DNA of 64,000 bases from Streptomyces qinglanensis (GCF_900111245.1 NZ_FOGO01000006.1:248001-312000); one strand, 5' to 3'. Shown: positions 15,967-24,956, counted from the first letter of the stretch. A program made the numbers and translations. Notes: generated by a model not told the origin, from the sequence alone.

Positions 15967-16791
15967 ATGTCCGAGCAGGACGGCCCACCACCGGTCGACA
16001 CGGCCATACCGCACTCCGCGCGGATGTACGACTACTACCTCGGGGGGAAGACCCACTACGAGGCGGATGTGCGGGCGGCCGAGGCGGTGGTCGCCAAGCT
16101 GCCGGAGATCGTCACCGCGGCGCGCACCAACCGTGACTTCATGATCCGCGTCACCCGCGCCCTGGCGGCGGAGTACGGCGTGCGGCAGTTCCTGGACATC
16201 GGGAGCGGCATCCCCACCGAACCCAACCTCCACCAGGTCGCCCAGTCGGTCGCCCCCGACGCACGGGTCGTCTACACCGACAACGACCCCATCGTGCTGC
16301 AGTACGCGCAGGCACTGCTGCACAGCACACCCGAGGGCCGCACCACCTATCTGCACGCCGACGCGGCCCGGCCCGAGACGGTACTGGACTCGGCGGAACT
16401 GGGCGGGACCCTCGATCTGGACCGCCCGGTGGCCGTCTCGGTGAACGCGCTCGTGCACTTCATTCCGGACGAGCGGGGACCGGAGGGCATCCTGCGCACG
16501 CTGCTCGACCGGCTCGCTCCGGGCAGCTTCCTGTCGCTGAGCCACGGGATCGCCGATGTGCCCGACCGGGAGGGCTCCGAGCGGATCGACCACGTGGTCG
16601 ACATCTACCGGCGCAGCGGCACCGTGCTCGTGCCCCGGAGCCGGGAGCAGGTCGCCCGGTTCTTCGACGGGTGGGAGCTGCTGGACCCGGGGCTGACCAT
16701 GACGCATCTGTGGCGGCCCGACAACGGCCCGGACGGCGGGCTGCCCAAGGGCACTCTGACCATGTACGCGGGGGTGGGCCGCAAGCGGTGA
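15967..16791 (+). CDS. SAM-dependent methyltransferase, PF04672 family (copy 3)
   Basis: A 274-residue paralogue in tandem with the previous gene. It keeps ARMYDYYLGGKTHYEAD, the SAM loop FLDIGSGIPTEPN and YTDNDPIVLQYA. The C-terminal half, including the HFIPDERGP and LSLSHGIADV stretches, has diverged more, as has the N-terminal quarter. The ATG follows GAGGGGGAGA. Tandem copies sharing a core but differing outside it suggest different substrates or partners. Confidence 0.9.
   Translation: MSEQDGPPPVDTAIPHSARMYDYYLGGKTHYEADVRAAEAVVAKLPEIVTAARTNRDFMIRVTRALAAEYGVRQFLDIGSGIPTEPNLHQVAQSVAPDARVVYTDNDPIVLQYAQALLHSTPEGRTTYLHADAARPETVLDSAELGGTLDLDRPVAVSVNALVHFIPDERGPEGILRTLLDRLAPGSFLSLSHGIADVPDREGSERIDHVVDIYRRSGTVLVPRSREQVARFFDGWELLDPGLTMTHLWRPDNGPDGGLPKGTLTMYAGVGRKR
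16204..16282 (+). repeat. 79-bp identical tract shared with 15338-15416
   Basis: Second member of the pair of identical tracts in the tandem methyltransferases; see 15338-15416. Confidence 0.85.
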
Positions 16792-16816
16792 CCGCGCGGG
16801 TCCGGCACCGGAGGCG

Positions 16817-16858
16817 TTGACAGGGCCGGCCATCGGCGTGACCATAAGCAAGCGCTTA
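16817..16858 (+). promoter_or_regulatory. promoter and TetR-type operator of the acyl-CoA dehydrogenase gene
   Basis: A consensus -35 TTGACA lies at 16817-16822. About 20 bp later is a -10-like CATAAG overlapping the inverted repeat TAAGC-N4-GCTTA (16845-16858). AAGC...GCTT palindromes are common in front of actinobacterial acyl-CoA dehydrogenase genes and are bound by TetR repressors responding to acyl-CoA. The repressor is not encoded next to it here. Confidence 0.5.
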
Positions 16859-16918
16859 GAAACCGAGCGCCGCACGTCGCTGCCGCCTGCTCGCCGCCTC
16901 CGGGATCGGACCGCCTTC

Positions 16919-18748
16919 ATGCCCTCATCCTCGCTGCTGCTCTCCCGCCGCGACCTGGACTTCCAGCTCTACGACTGGCTGGACGCCGAGGCACTGACCC
17001 GGCGCGCCCGCTACGCCGAGCACTCCCGGGAGACCTTCGACGATGCCCTGGACCTGAGCGAGCGGATCGCCACGCGGCACTTCGCCCCGCACAACAAGAA
17101 GAACGACCAGGAGGAGCCCTGGTTCGACGGCGAGCAGGTGCACACCGTCAAGGAAGTCTCCGAGGCGCTCGGGGTGTTCGCCGAATCCGGGCTGCTGGCA
17201 GCAGCCGTGGACGAGGAGTACGGCGGCATGGGCATGCCGCACACGGTCGCCACCGCCTGCTTCTCCTACTTCCAGGCGGCCAACGTCGGCACGTCCGCCT
17301 ACCCGTTCCTCACCCTGGGCAACGCGCGCCTGCTGTGCGCACACGGCAGTCGCGAACAGATCGACACCTTCGTGCGGCCGATGCTCGAAGGGCGCTTCTT
17401 CGGCACCATGTGCCTGTCCGAACCGCAGGCCGGCTCCTCCCTCGCGGATGTCGCCACCCGCGCCGAGCCGCAGCCGGACGGCACCTACCGGCTCTTCGGC
17501 ACCAAGATGTGGATCTCCGGCGGCGACCACGAACTGTCCGAGAACATCGTCCACCTGGTGCTCGCCCGGGTGCCCGGCGGACCGGCGGGTGTCAAGGGAC
17601 TGTCCCTGTTCGTCGTCCCCAAGTACCTGGTCGGACCGGACGGCAGCCCGGGGGAACGCAACGACGTGGTCCCGGCCGGGCTCAACCACAAGATGGGCTA
17701 CCGGGGCACCACCAACACGCTGCTCAACTTCGGCGAGGGCGCACACCACAGGCCCGGCGGGACACCGGGAGCCGTCGGGCACCTGGTGGGCGACGAGCAC
17801 CGCGGACTGGCGTACATGTTCCACATGATGAACGGCGCCCGCATCGGCGTCGGCGCCGGTGCGATGGCACTGGGGTACACCGGCTACCTCAAGTCCCTCG
17901 CCTACGCGCGCGAGCGGCCGCAGGGGCGCGCACTCGCGGCCGGCGGCAAGGACGCGGCGGCTCCGCAGGTGCCGATCGTGCAGCACCCGGACGTGCGGCG
18001 GATGCTGCTGGCGCAGAAGTCCTACGTGGAGGGCGCGCTGGGGCTGCTGCTGTACTGCTCCATGCTGGTGGACGAGCAGCGTTCGGCCGCGGCCGAGGAG
18101 GACCGGGCCCGCGCCGAACTGCTGCTCGACGTGCTGACGCCGATCGCCAAGAGCTGGCCCTCGCAGTGGTGTCTGGAGGCCAACAGCCTGGCCATCCAGG
18201 TGCACGGCGGCTACGGCTACACCCGCGAGTACGACGTGGAACAGCACTACCGCGACAACCGCCTCAACCCCATCCACGAGGGCACGCACGGCATCCAGGG
18301 GCTCGACCTGCTGGGCCGCAAGGTGGTGCAGCACGGCGGCGCCGGACTGCGCGCGCTGGACGGCGCGGTGCGGGAGACGCTGCGGCGCGCGGAGGCGGCC
18401 GGTGGCGAGGCCGCGGCGCTGGCCGGGACGCTGGGCGGCTACTGGGAGCGGGCCACCACAGTGACGGCCCGGCTGTGGGAGAGTGGCGACCCCGAGACGG
18501 CGCTGGCGAACTCCTCGGTCTATCTGGAGGCGGTCGGGCACGTGGTGGTGGCGTGGATCTGGCTGGGCCAGTTCCTGGCCACGCTGTCCGCCGACCGCGC
18601 GGACGCGGGGGCCGAGGCGTTCCTGCGCGGCAAGCAGCAGGCGGCACGGTACTTCTTCCGTGTCGAGCTGCCCCGCACAGGACCGCAGTTCGACCTGCTG
18701 GCCGCGCTGGACACCGTCGCGGCCGAGACCGATCCCGACTGGCTCTGA
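16919..18748 (+). CDS. acyl-CoA dehydrogenase (long form, about 600 aa)
   Basis: A 609-residue FAD-dependent acyl-CoA dehydrogenase of the long class with an extra C-terminal domain. Features include the N-terminal helical part, the FAD/substrate loop MCLSEPQAGSSLADVATRA near residues 161-179, KMWISGG near 197, and a Glu in NPIHEGTHGIQGLDLLGRK near 450 that fits the catalytic base. It introduces an alpha-beta double bond into acyl-CoA, probably in fatty-acid breakdown. The ATG at 16919 is used because the 34 preceding codons cover promoter-like DNA. It is monocistronic and convergent with the next gene. Chain-length preference cannot be told. Confidence 0.9.
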   Translation: MPSSSLLLSRRDLDFQLYDWLDAEALTRRARYAEHSRETFDDALDLSERIATRHFAPHNKKNDQEEPWFDGEQVHTVKEVSEALGVFAESGLLAAAVDEEYGGMGMPHTVATACFSYFQAANVGTSAYPFLTLGNARLLCAHGSREQIDTFVRPMLEGRFFGTMCLSEPQAGSSLADVATRAEPQPDGTYRLFGTKMWISGGDHELSENIVHLVLARVPGGPAGVKGLSLFVVPKYLVGPDGSPGERNDVVPAGLNHKMGYRGTTNTLLNFGEGAHHRPGGTPGAVGHLVGDEHRGLAYMFHMMNGARIGVGAGAMALGYTGYLKSLAYARERPQGRALAAGGKDAAAPQVPIVQHPDVRRMLLAQKSYVEGALGLLLYCSMLVDEQRSAAAEEDRARAELLLDVLTPIAKSWPSQWCLEANSLAIQVHGGYGYTREYDVEQHYRDNRLNPIHEGTHGIQGLDLLGRKVVQHGGAGLRALDGAVRETLRRAEAAGGEAAALAGTLGGYWERATTVTARLWESGDPETALANSSVYLEAVGHVVVAWIWLGQFLATLSADRADAGAEAFLRGKQQAARYFFRVELPRTGPQFDLLAALDTVAAETDPDWL

Positions 18749-18778
18749 GCCCGCCGGGGCGGCGCGGTTCAGTCCTCG

Positions 18779-20329
18779 TCAGTCCTCGCCCAGGTCGCGG
18801 GGGTCCAGGGGCCGGGTGGCCGGCCCCTGGAGCACGGAGCCGTCGGTGGCGAACCGCGAGCCGTGGCAGGGGCACTCCCAGGCGGTCTCCGCGTCGTTGA
18901 ACCTGACCAGACAGCCCAGGTGCGGGCACCGCGGGGAGAGGGCACGCAGTTCGCCCTCCGCCGTCCGGTGCACCGCGCAGCGCCGCCCCCGCACCCGCAC
19001 GATGGCGCCGTCGCCCGGGAGGATCTCGTCCACGGAGTCCACATGGCTGGGGCGCAGCCGGTCGGCGACGAACCGCCGGGCGACCGCCGACTGCAGGCGC
19101 AGCAGTGCGGGCGCCTCGCCGGGCCGCAGCCGCACCGGATCGTAGAGCCGCGCCCACGGCGGCAGCGGCTCGCCGGTGAGGTGGGCGGCCAGCAGTTGTC
19201 CGGCCAGCACCCCCGAACTCATCCCCCAGCCGCCGAAGCCCGCGGCGACGTAGGTGTGCCGTGTCCCGGCGTGGAAGCGTCCGATGTAGGGGACGCGATC
19301 GGTGGTCTCGTTGTCCTGGGTGGCCCAGCGGTGGGCGAGCCGGGCGCTGGGGAAGCGCTCGTAGGTCCAGGCGGCCAGCCGTTCGTAGCGGGCGCCGACG
19401 GATCCGGTGCCGGGCGTTCCGGGGGCGAACTGCTCCCCTGTGACGATCAGCAGCCGCCGTCCGTCGCCGAACGGATAGGGCGCGGTGCGCACCGACCGGC
19501 TCCCCCGTTCCGGGGAGACGTAGGTGCCGCCGGGATCCTCCTCCTCGGGCAGCAGCGCGGAGATGACCAGTTCCCGGCGCGGTTGCAGCCGGGAGAACAT
19601 CAGCGCCCGGTCGAAGACCGGGTAGTGGGTGGCCACCACCACGTCCCGCGCGAGCACCTCTCCCCCGTTCTCGGCACGGAGCAGGCAGGGCTCGCCCTCG
19701 TCGAGCGCCACGACCCGGGTGCGCTCGAACAGCAGGCCGCCGTGCAGCCGGATGTCGTCGGCCAGCGCCAGCAGGTACTTGCGCGGGTGGAACTGGGCCT
19801 GGTTCTCGACCCGGACGGCGGCACGCACCCGGAAGGGCAGTCCGGTGTCGGTGACGAACGAGGCGGCCAGTCCGGCCTCGGCGGCCGCCTCCGCCTCGGC
19901 GCGGACCTCGTCCACGTGCTCGGCCGACTCCACGTACAGGTGGGCCGGGACGCGCTCCAGTTCGCAGTCGACGCCCAGCCGCGCGGCGACGGCGGCCAGC
20001 CGGTCGACGGCGCCCTGCTGCGACAGTGCGTAGTACCGTGCGTCCTCGGCGCCGCGGTCGGCGCGGAGCCGGCTGTAGGTCAGCCCGTGCAGCGCGGAGA
20101 GCTTGGCCGTGGTGTGCCCGGTGACCCCGGCCGCCAGCCGGTCGGACTCCAGCACGGCGACACTGCGGCCCGCGCGGGCCAGCTCCCAGGCCACCGAGAG
20201 GCCGGCGATGCCACTGCCCACCACGGCGGCGTCCACCTCGATCCTGCTGTCGGACGGCAGTTGGGGGCAGACCTCCCCCGCCGCCGAGAGCATCCAGTAG
20301 GACTCGTATCCGACGGGCAGTGTGGTCAC
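18779..20329 (-). CDS. FAD-dependent oxidoreductase with C-terminal Rieske domain
   Basis: A 516-residue fusion. The N-terminal DAO-type flavoprotein domain has the dinucleotide motif VVGSGIAGLSVAWELARAG (about 35-53), then TGHTTAKLSALHG near 68, and a second FAD strand VAAGFGGWGMSSG near 365. A Rieske [2Fe-2S] domain occupies the last about 90 residues, with ligands in CPHLGC and CPCHGS. Such fusions are widespread in actinobacteria and probably pass electrons from the Rieske centre to the flavin in an amine/amino-acid-type oxidation; the substrate is unknown. It starts with ATG and has no operon partner. Confidence 0.9.
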   Translation of the reverse strand: MTTLPVGYESYWMLSAAGEVCPQLPSDSRIEVDAAVVGSGIAGLSVAWELARAGRSVAVLESDRLAAGVTGHTTAKLSALHGLTYSRLRADRGAEDARYYALSQQGAVDRLAAVAARLGVDCELERVPAHLYVESAEHVDEVRAEAEAAAEAGLAASFVTDTGLPFRVRAAVRVENQAQFHPRKYLLALADDIRLHGGLLFERTRVVALDEGEPCLLRAENGGEVLARDVVVATHYPVFDRALMFSRLQPRRELVISALLPEEEDPGGTYVSPERGSRSVRTAPYPFGDGRRLLIVTGEQFAPGTPGTGSVGARYERLAAWTYERFPSARLAHRWATQDNETTDRVPYIGRFHAGTRHTYVAAGFGGWGMSSGVLAGQLLAAHLTGEPLPPWARLYDPVRLRPGEAPALLRLQSAVARRFVADRLRPSHVDSVDEILPGDGAIVRVRGRRCAVHRTAEGELRALSPRCPHLGCLVRFNDAETAWECPCHGSRFATDGSVLQGPATRPLDPRDLGED

Positions 20330-20441
20330 CGCCGCCTCCCTTCAGCCCCCGGGTCGTCCCCCCTGTGGTTCCCGCTGGTACGCCGCTCACCCCCCACCGG
20401 CCACCGGCATATCACCGGGATTCGGCTGAAAAAACGCTTCT

Positions 20442-20459
20442 CTGCGGGGTTTCCCGCAG
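20442..20459 (-). promoter_or_regulatory. hairpin plus T-run upstream of the FAD/Rieske gene
   Basis: A perfect 7-bp stem (CTGCGGG/CCCGCAG, 4-nt loop) lies about 113 nt upstream of the oxidoreductase. On the minus strand it is followed within 8 nt by TTTTTT, an unusual A/T tract here. It resembles an intrinsic terminator or attenuator in the leader of that gene. Confidence 0.35.
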
Positions 20460-20559
20460 CGGAATTCCCCCGACTCCTCCCGCACGGTGCGGTGGGAGCG
20501 CTACGGTGTGTGCGCGCGGGGACGGTCGGTTGTTTGCTGCACGCCGGGAGGGTTCCGCG

Positions 20560-21324
20560 ATGAGCGACAGAGGGCACCTGACGCCTGCTCACCACCTCGA
20601 AGAGCTGCTGGCCCGCGCCCAGAACCCGTTCGATGTCCGTGACACGGTCCTGGACCGACTACGCAGCGCTGTGATGTGCCAGGTGGAGCTGTACGGCTGG
20701 CGGCACCGCAACGTCCCGGCACCCGCCCTGCGGTGCAGCAGTTTCCGCCATGTCTTCCTGCTGGCCGACGGCAGCAGCGTGCTGCTGTGGGAACTGCGCT
20801 ACGACAGTCCGGACGGTGCGGGCGAACTGCACGAGGTCTACGACGACACGGAGGCACTGCGCCGCGCCGAACGCCGGGCGCACCGCCGGATGGGCGAGAG
20901 GGGCGAACCGGACCGCCCGGGCCGCACTGCCGCGGTGTTCGACTTCCTGACCGGCTCCCCCGGCACGGCCTGCCCGCGGCGCGAGTACCCCGAGGGCGAC
21001 TCGGCCGATCATGCCCGCAGGCTGCTGCGCCGCGCCGAGAACCAGGACCGGCCGGGCGAGGAGACGCTGCGGCTGCTCTCCTCCGCGCTGGGCCACCACA
21101 TCCTGCACGTCCCCGGGCCCCGCATGCGGGCCGGGGACTGCCAGGTGTGGTGCTCGGTCTACGAACACGCCTTCCTGCTCGCCGACGGCAGCGAGATCAG
21201 CCTCTACGAGCTGGAGCACAACATGACGGGCACCGGCCGGCTGGCGTGCGAGGTGTACCCGGACGAGTCCGTGGCCGGCCAGGCAGCACACCGCCTCGCC
21301 CGGGAGCGGGGCTTGGACCTGTAG
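20560..21324 (+). CDS. DUF6227-like protein
   Basis: A 254-residue protein resembling the Streptomyces DUF6227 family. It contains two related halves: each has an RAxN stretch, then an RLxSAxxxxxxLxG-like helix, then HxFLLADGSxxxLxELxxx (near residues 62-80 and again near 206-225). The repeat suggests an internal duplication of about 130 residues. No transmembrane segment, signal or catalytic motif is visible. The ATG follows GGGAGGG. Function unknown; the gene stands 48 nt before a secreted wall hydrolase on the same strand and may be cotranscribed. Confidence 0.75.
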   Translation: MSDRGHLTPAHHLEELLARAQNPFDVRDTVLDRLRSAVMCQVELYGWRHRNVPAPALRCSSFRHVFLLADGSSVLLWELRYDSPDGAGELHEVYDDTEALRRAERRAHRRMGERGEPDRPGRTAAVFDFLTGSPGTACPRREYPEGDSADHARRLLRRAENQDRPGEETLRLLSSALGHHILHVPGPRMRAGDCQVWCSVYEHAFLLADGSEISLYELEHNMTGTGRLACEVYPDESVAGQAAHRLARERGLDL

Positions 21325-21372
21325 ATCCCGGCCACGGTCGCCCGTGGACCGCCGAGCATCGGAGGAACGGCC

Positions 21373-22650
21373 ATGTCCGCTCACGGACGCCACCGCCGCC
21401 ATCAGCCACGCGCCGTCTCCCGCGTCTCGTTACGGGTGACGGCCGGCGGGGCGGGGATCGCACTGCCCCTGGTCGGGGCGCAGGCCGCGGACGCCGCGGC
21501 AGGGGACGTGTGGGAGAAGGTGGCCGCGTGCGAGAGCAGCGGCAACTGGAACGCCGCCACCGGCAACAGCTACTACGGGGGCCTCCAGTTCTCCAGCAGC
21601 ACCTGGGAGGCGTACGGCGGTACCGCCTACGCCGCCCGCGCCGACCAGGCCACCAAGGACCAGCAGATCGCCGTCGCCGAGAAGGTGCTCGAAGGCCAGG
21701 GCCCCGGCGCCTGGCCCACCTGCGGTCCGCGCGCGGGCCTCGCACGCGGCGACGCGGCTCCGGCCGCCGCCCGGGACGACTCCGGGCAGCAGGCGGACCC
21801 GGCCGGCACGGCGCGCGCCGCGCAGGCCGCGCAGGCCGCACAGGCCGCACAGGCCAAGGCGGACCGGGCCAGAGCCGAGCGCGGCAAGAAACTGACGACC
21901 TACCAGGTGGTGGGCGGCGACACGCTCTCCGGGATCGCGCAGGAGAACGAGGTGGCCGGCGGGTGGCACGCTCTGTACGAGAGCAACCGCTCGACCATCG
22001 GCGACGACCCCGACCTGATCCTGCCCGGCCAGCGGCTGAGCCTGACCGGCAGCCCGCGGCGCACCGAGCGCCCACCGTCCCGGGCCCGCGGCTCCGAGGA
22101 CGCCTCCGCACCGCAGGCACCGCGGCAGCGGACGGAGAAGCAGCCCACTCCGGAGAAGAAGAAACAGCAGCCCCCGAAACAGCAGCAGCGCGAGCACAGC
22201 CGGGAGCAGGCGGCGAAGCCGGCCCCCGCGCAGCAGGACTCCCCGTCCGCCACCGCGCCCGTCTCCGGCGTGGCGCCCAGCACCGCCTACCGTGCGGCGG
22301 GCGGCAGTTGGTCCTCGGGGCACCATACGGGGGTCGACTTCCCCGTCGGCACCGGCACCAGCGTCGAGGCGGTCACCAGCGGCACGGTCGTCTCGGCGGG
22401 CTGGGGCGGCGCCTACGGATACCAGGTGGTGCTGCGGCACCGGGACGGCAAGTACAGCCAGTACGGCCATCTGTCCGCCATCTCGGTGCGCTCCGGACAG
22501 GCCGTGCGTACAGGACAGCGACTCGGCCGCTCCGGTGCGACGGGCAACGCGACCGGCCCGCACCTGCACTTCGAGGTCCGCACCGGTCCTGGCTACGGCA
22601 GCGACATCAATCCGCTGGCGTATCTGCGGGGGCGCGGGGTGCGGATCTGA
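21373..22650 (+). CDS. secreted Rpf-LysM-M23 peptidoglycan hydrolase
   Basis: A 425-residue exported protein. After a basic N-terminus and Ala/Gly-rich signal segment (about 1-42) comes an Rpf/transglycosylase domain with VAACESSGNWNAATGN and GGLQFSSSTW (about 48-117). A LysM domain (about 176-222) follows, then a Pro/Gln/Lys-rich linker and a C-terminal M23 peptidase (about 310-420) with HHTGVDF, YGHL and HLHFEV supplying zinc ligands. It should cut both glycan strands and peptide cross-links during germination or growth. Having both activities on one chain is less usual than separate Rpf proteins. The ATG follows GGAGGA. Confidence 0.92.
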   Translation: MSAHGRHRRHQPRAVSRVSLRVTAGGAGIALPLVGAQAADAAAGDVWEKVAACESSGNWNAATGNSYYGGLQFSSSTWEAYGGTAYAARADQATKDQQIAVAEKVLEGQGPGAWPTCGPRAGLARGDAAPAAARDDSGQQADPAGTARAAQAAQAAQAAQAKADRARAERGKKLTTYQVVGGDTLSGIAQENEVAGGWHALYESNRSTIGDDPDLILPGQRLSLTGSPRRTERPPSRARGSEDASAPQAPRQRTEKQPTPEKKKQQPPKQQQREHSREQAAKPAPAQQDSPSATAPVSGVAPSTAYRAAGGSWSSGHHTGVDFPVGTGTSVEAVTSGTVVSAGWGGAYGYQVVLRHRDGKYSQYGHLSAISVRSGQAVRTGQRLGRSGATGNATGPHLHFEVRTGPGYGSDINPLAYLRGRGVRI

Positions 22651-23330
22651 CCTCCGCGCTCTCCCGGGCTCCGGAGGCCGCGGCCGGCTCGACGGTGCGG
22701 TCGCACCAGCGCTCCAGCAGCGGACGGGCAGCGCGAGGTGCCGCAGCAGCGCCCGGCGGTGACGACGTCGCTGCCGGAGTCGGTCAGTCCGCCCGCCGGC
22801 AGGACGTCGAGCCGGATGGCGAACAGCCAGATGCCCAGCAGTCCGATCCAGAAGGGCGGTGCGGCCTCCGGCGTGTAGGCCAGCGGGGTCACGATCCGGT
22901 CCAGGAGTCCGCCGCGGCGGCGGGCGGCGGCGACGCCGAGAGCCGTGCCGGCCGTCACGGCGAAGCAGAAGCCCGCGGCGCACAGCAGGACCGACCAGCC
23001 GAGCCGTTCGCCGATGGCCTGCGCGACGGGCTGCCGCAGCGAGGTCGAATCGCCCAGGTCGCCCTGCACCGCGCTGGTCAGCCACTCCCACCGGCGCTGC
23101 GGGAAGGGCCCGTCGAGGGCGAGGTTGGCGCGCAGTTGGTCGAGCGTCTCCTGCGAGGCGCTGAGTCCGGCCGCGCCCGCGTACTGCTGCACGGGGTCGA
23201 ACGGGGAGGCGGCGGCCAGGGCGAAGACCCCGAACGTGACCGCCGCCAGCACCGGCACGGCGGCCAGCAGCCGCCGTCCCACCAAGCGCGCGGCCGCGGG
23301 TACGGCCGCGGGTATGGCTGCGCCGCTCAT
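22620..23330 (-). pseudogene. truncated, frameshifted peptide ABC transporter permease (DppB type)
   Basis: The first about 195 residues look like a DppB/OppB permease: a first TM near residue 20, SPFDPVQQY, LDGPFPQRRWEWL, GDLGDS and DVLPAGGLTDSGSDVVTAG. The family sequence then breaks. The expected RHLALPV stretch is present in another frame (near 22735), consistent with loss of one base near 22751. Beyond it the remaining TM helices are missing and unrelated sequence runs into the wall-hydrolase stop. The start overlaps the binding-protein stop (ATGA). The second permease and ATPases of the operon are absent. Judged non-functional. Confidence 0.75.
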
Positions 23331-24922
23331 TCCTGCGGCTGCCAGTCCTGCAGGTCCCACCAGGGCCCGGCGCCGATGCCGTGGTCGTGCGGCTCGACCT
23401 GGGTGGTCAGCCCGCGCCACTTGTCGTCGATGACGTAGACGTGGTCGATGTGGGTGAGGAAGGTGTAGCCGGGGTTCTTCTCCAGCGCCCGCTGCACCGT
23501 GTCGTAGGCCGTCTTGCGCACCTCGGGGTCGCGGCTGCGGCGGGCGGTGTCGAGCTGCTCGTCGACGGTCTTGTCGTGGTAGTGGGCGAGGTTGTTCCAG
23601 CCGTCGCCGATCTGCGAGGAGTGCAGCGTGGGGTAGAGGTCGAAGTCGGGGTCCGCGGGAAAGCCGTTGCCCATCAGCATCGCGTCGTGGTCGAGCCGGG
23701 GGCGGACGACCTCACGGCTGCCGGCCCGGACGGTGACGTCGATTCCGGCCTTCTTGGCGTCGCCGGCGTAGGCGAGGGCGTGCTCCTGGCGCAGCTTGTC
23801 CCCGGAGAAGTACCAGAGGGTGAAGGAGGCGCGCCTGCCGTGCTTCGTGCGGATGCCGTCCTTGCCCGGCTTCCAGCCCGCGTCGTCCAGCAGCTTCCGG
23901 GCGCGGGTCAGGTCGCGCGCCCGCCGGGTACCCTCGGCGAACCACGGGCTGTCGGTGGGCAGCGGGCCGTAGGCGGGCTTGCCCGCGCCGTTGAGGACGG
24001 AGTCGACCATCGCCTTGCGGTCGACGGCGAGGTCGAGGGCGCGGCGGACGGCTCTGTCCCCGGTGACGGGGTTGCCGCTGGGGAGCGTGACGGCGCGGTA
24101 GTCGGCGGTCTTGGCGCTGAAGGTGCGCTTGTCCTCGTCCTTCTCGAAGGTCTCGGCGAGGTCGGGCGGCAGGATGGCGCCGTCCAGGTCACCGGAGCGC
24201 AGCCGGGTGGCCCGGACGTCGTCGTCCTCGATGACGGCCACGGTGAACCGTTCGACCTTCGGCTTGCCGCCCCAGTAGTGCGGGTTCGCCTTGAAGCTGA
24301 GCTTCTCGCCCTTGCGCCAGCGGGTCAGGACGTACGGTCCGGTGCCCACCGGCTGGGTGTTGTACGACCCGGTGTTGACATCGGTGCGCGAGGCCACCGC
24401 CTGGGAGGCGATGGGCAGCACGGTGCGCTCGGCGAACGCCGCGTACGGGTAGGACAGCCGGAAGACGACCCGGTGCTTCCCCTCGGCGGTGACGCTCTCG
24501 ACCGCGTCCAGTTCGCCCTTGGAGGGGTTGTCGGTCTTCTCGTCGAGGATCGTCTCGTAGGTGTAGACGACGTCTTCGGCGGTGAAGGGCTTGCCGTCGC
24601 TGAAGGTGACGCCCTTGCGCAGGTCGTAGGTGTAGGTGCGGCCGTCCTTGCTCACCTGCGGCAGCCGGGTGGCGAGTGCGGGCCGCAGGTTCATCCTGGC
24701 GTCGTGGGTCAGCAGCCCGTCGAATATCTTCGAGTTGCCCTCCTTCCCGTAGCCGAGCAGGGGGCTGAGGGTCTCGGGCTCCTGGGCGACGCCGACCGTG
24801 ACCGATTCCGTGCCGCCGCCCGAACCCTCACCGCCGCCGGGCGCGGAGCAGGCCGCGGCCCCCGCGAGGACCGCTGCGGCGGTCGCCGCAGCGGTGGCTG
24901 TCCGTGCTGTCCGGGCAGTCAT
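23327..24922 (-). CDS. peptide/nickel ABC transporter substrate-binding lipoprotein (SBP family 5)
   Basis: A 531-residue extracytoplasmic solute-binding protein. The ATG at 24922 follows AAGGAG at 10 nt; GTG 24931 is too close to that site. The N-terminus is a lipoprotein signal ending in a lipobox-like GAAAC near residue 25. Family 5 marks include SPLLGYGKEGNSKIFDGLLTHD near 53, FSDGKPFTAEDVVYTYE near 108 and YWGGKPKVERF near 220. It would capture oligopeptides or similar solutes. Its permease is truncated and the other transport genes are missing, so it may be an orphan or work with another transporter. Confidence 0.9.
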   Translation of the reverse strand: MTARTARTATAAATAAAVLAGAAACSAPGGGEGSGGGTESVTVGVAQEPETLSPLLGYGKEGNSKIFDGLLTHDARMNLRPALATRLPQVSKDGRTYTYDLRKGVTFSDGKPFTAEDVVYTYETILDEKTDNPSKGELDAVESVTAEGKHRVVFRLSYPYAAFAERTVLPIASQAVASRTDVNTGSYNTQPVGTGPYVLTRWRKGEKLSFKANPHYWGGKPKVERFTVAVIEDDDVRATRLRSGDLDGAILPPDLAETFEKDEDKRTFSAKTADYRAVTLPSGNPVTGDRAVRRALDLAVDRKAMVDSVLNGAGKPAYGPLPTDSPWFAEGTRRARDLTRARKLLDDAGWKPGKDGIRTKHGRRASFTLWYFSGDKLRQEHALAYAGDAKKAGIDVTVRAGSREVVRPRLDHDAMLMGNGFPADPDFDLYPTLHSSQIGDGWNNLAHYHDKTVDEQLDTARRSRDPEVRKTAYDTVQRALEKNPGYTFLTHIDHVYVIDDKWRGLTTQVEPHDHGIGAGPWWDLQDWQPQE

Positions 24923-24956
24923 CTGTGGCACACTCCTTGTTCGGCGTCACCAGTTT

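Noticed and set aside
21325..21372. c-di-AMP riboswitch before the Rpf-type gene
   Set aside because: rpf genes in Streptomyces often carry one, but only 48 bp separate the genes here, too short for the element.
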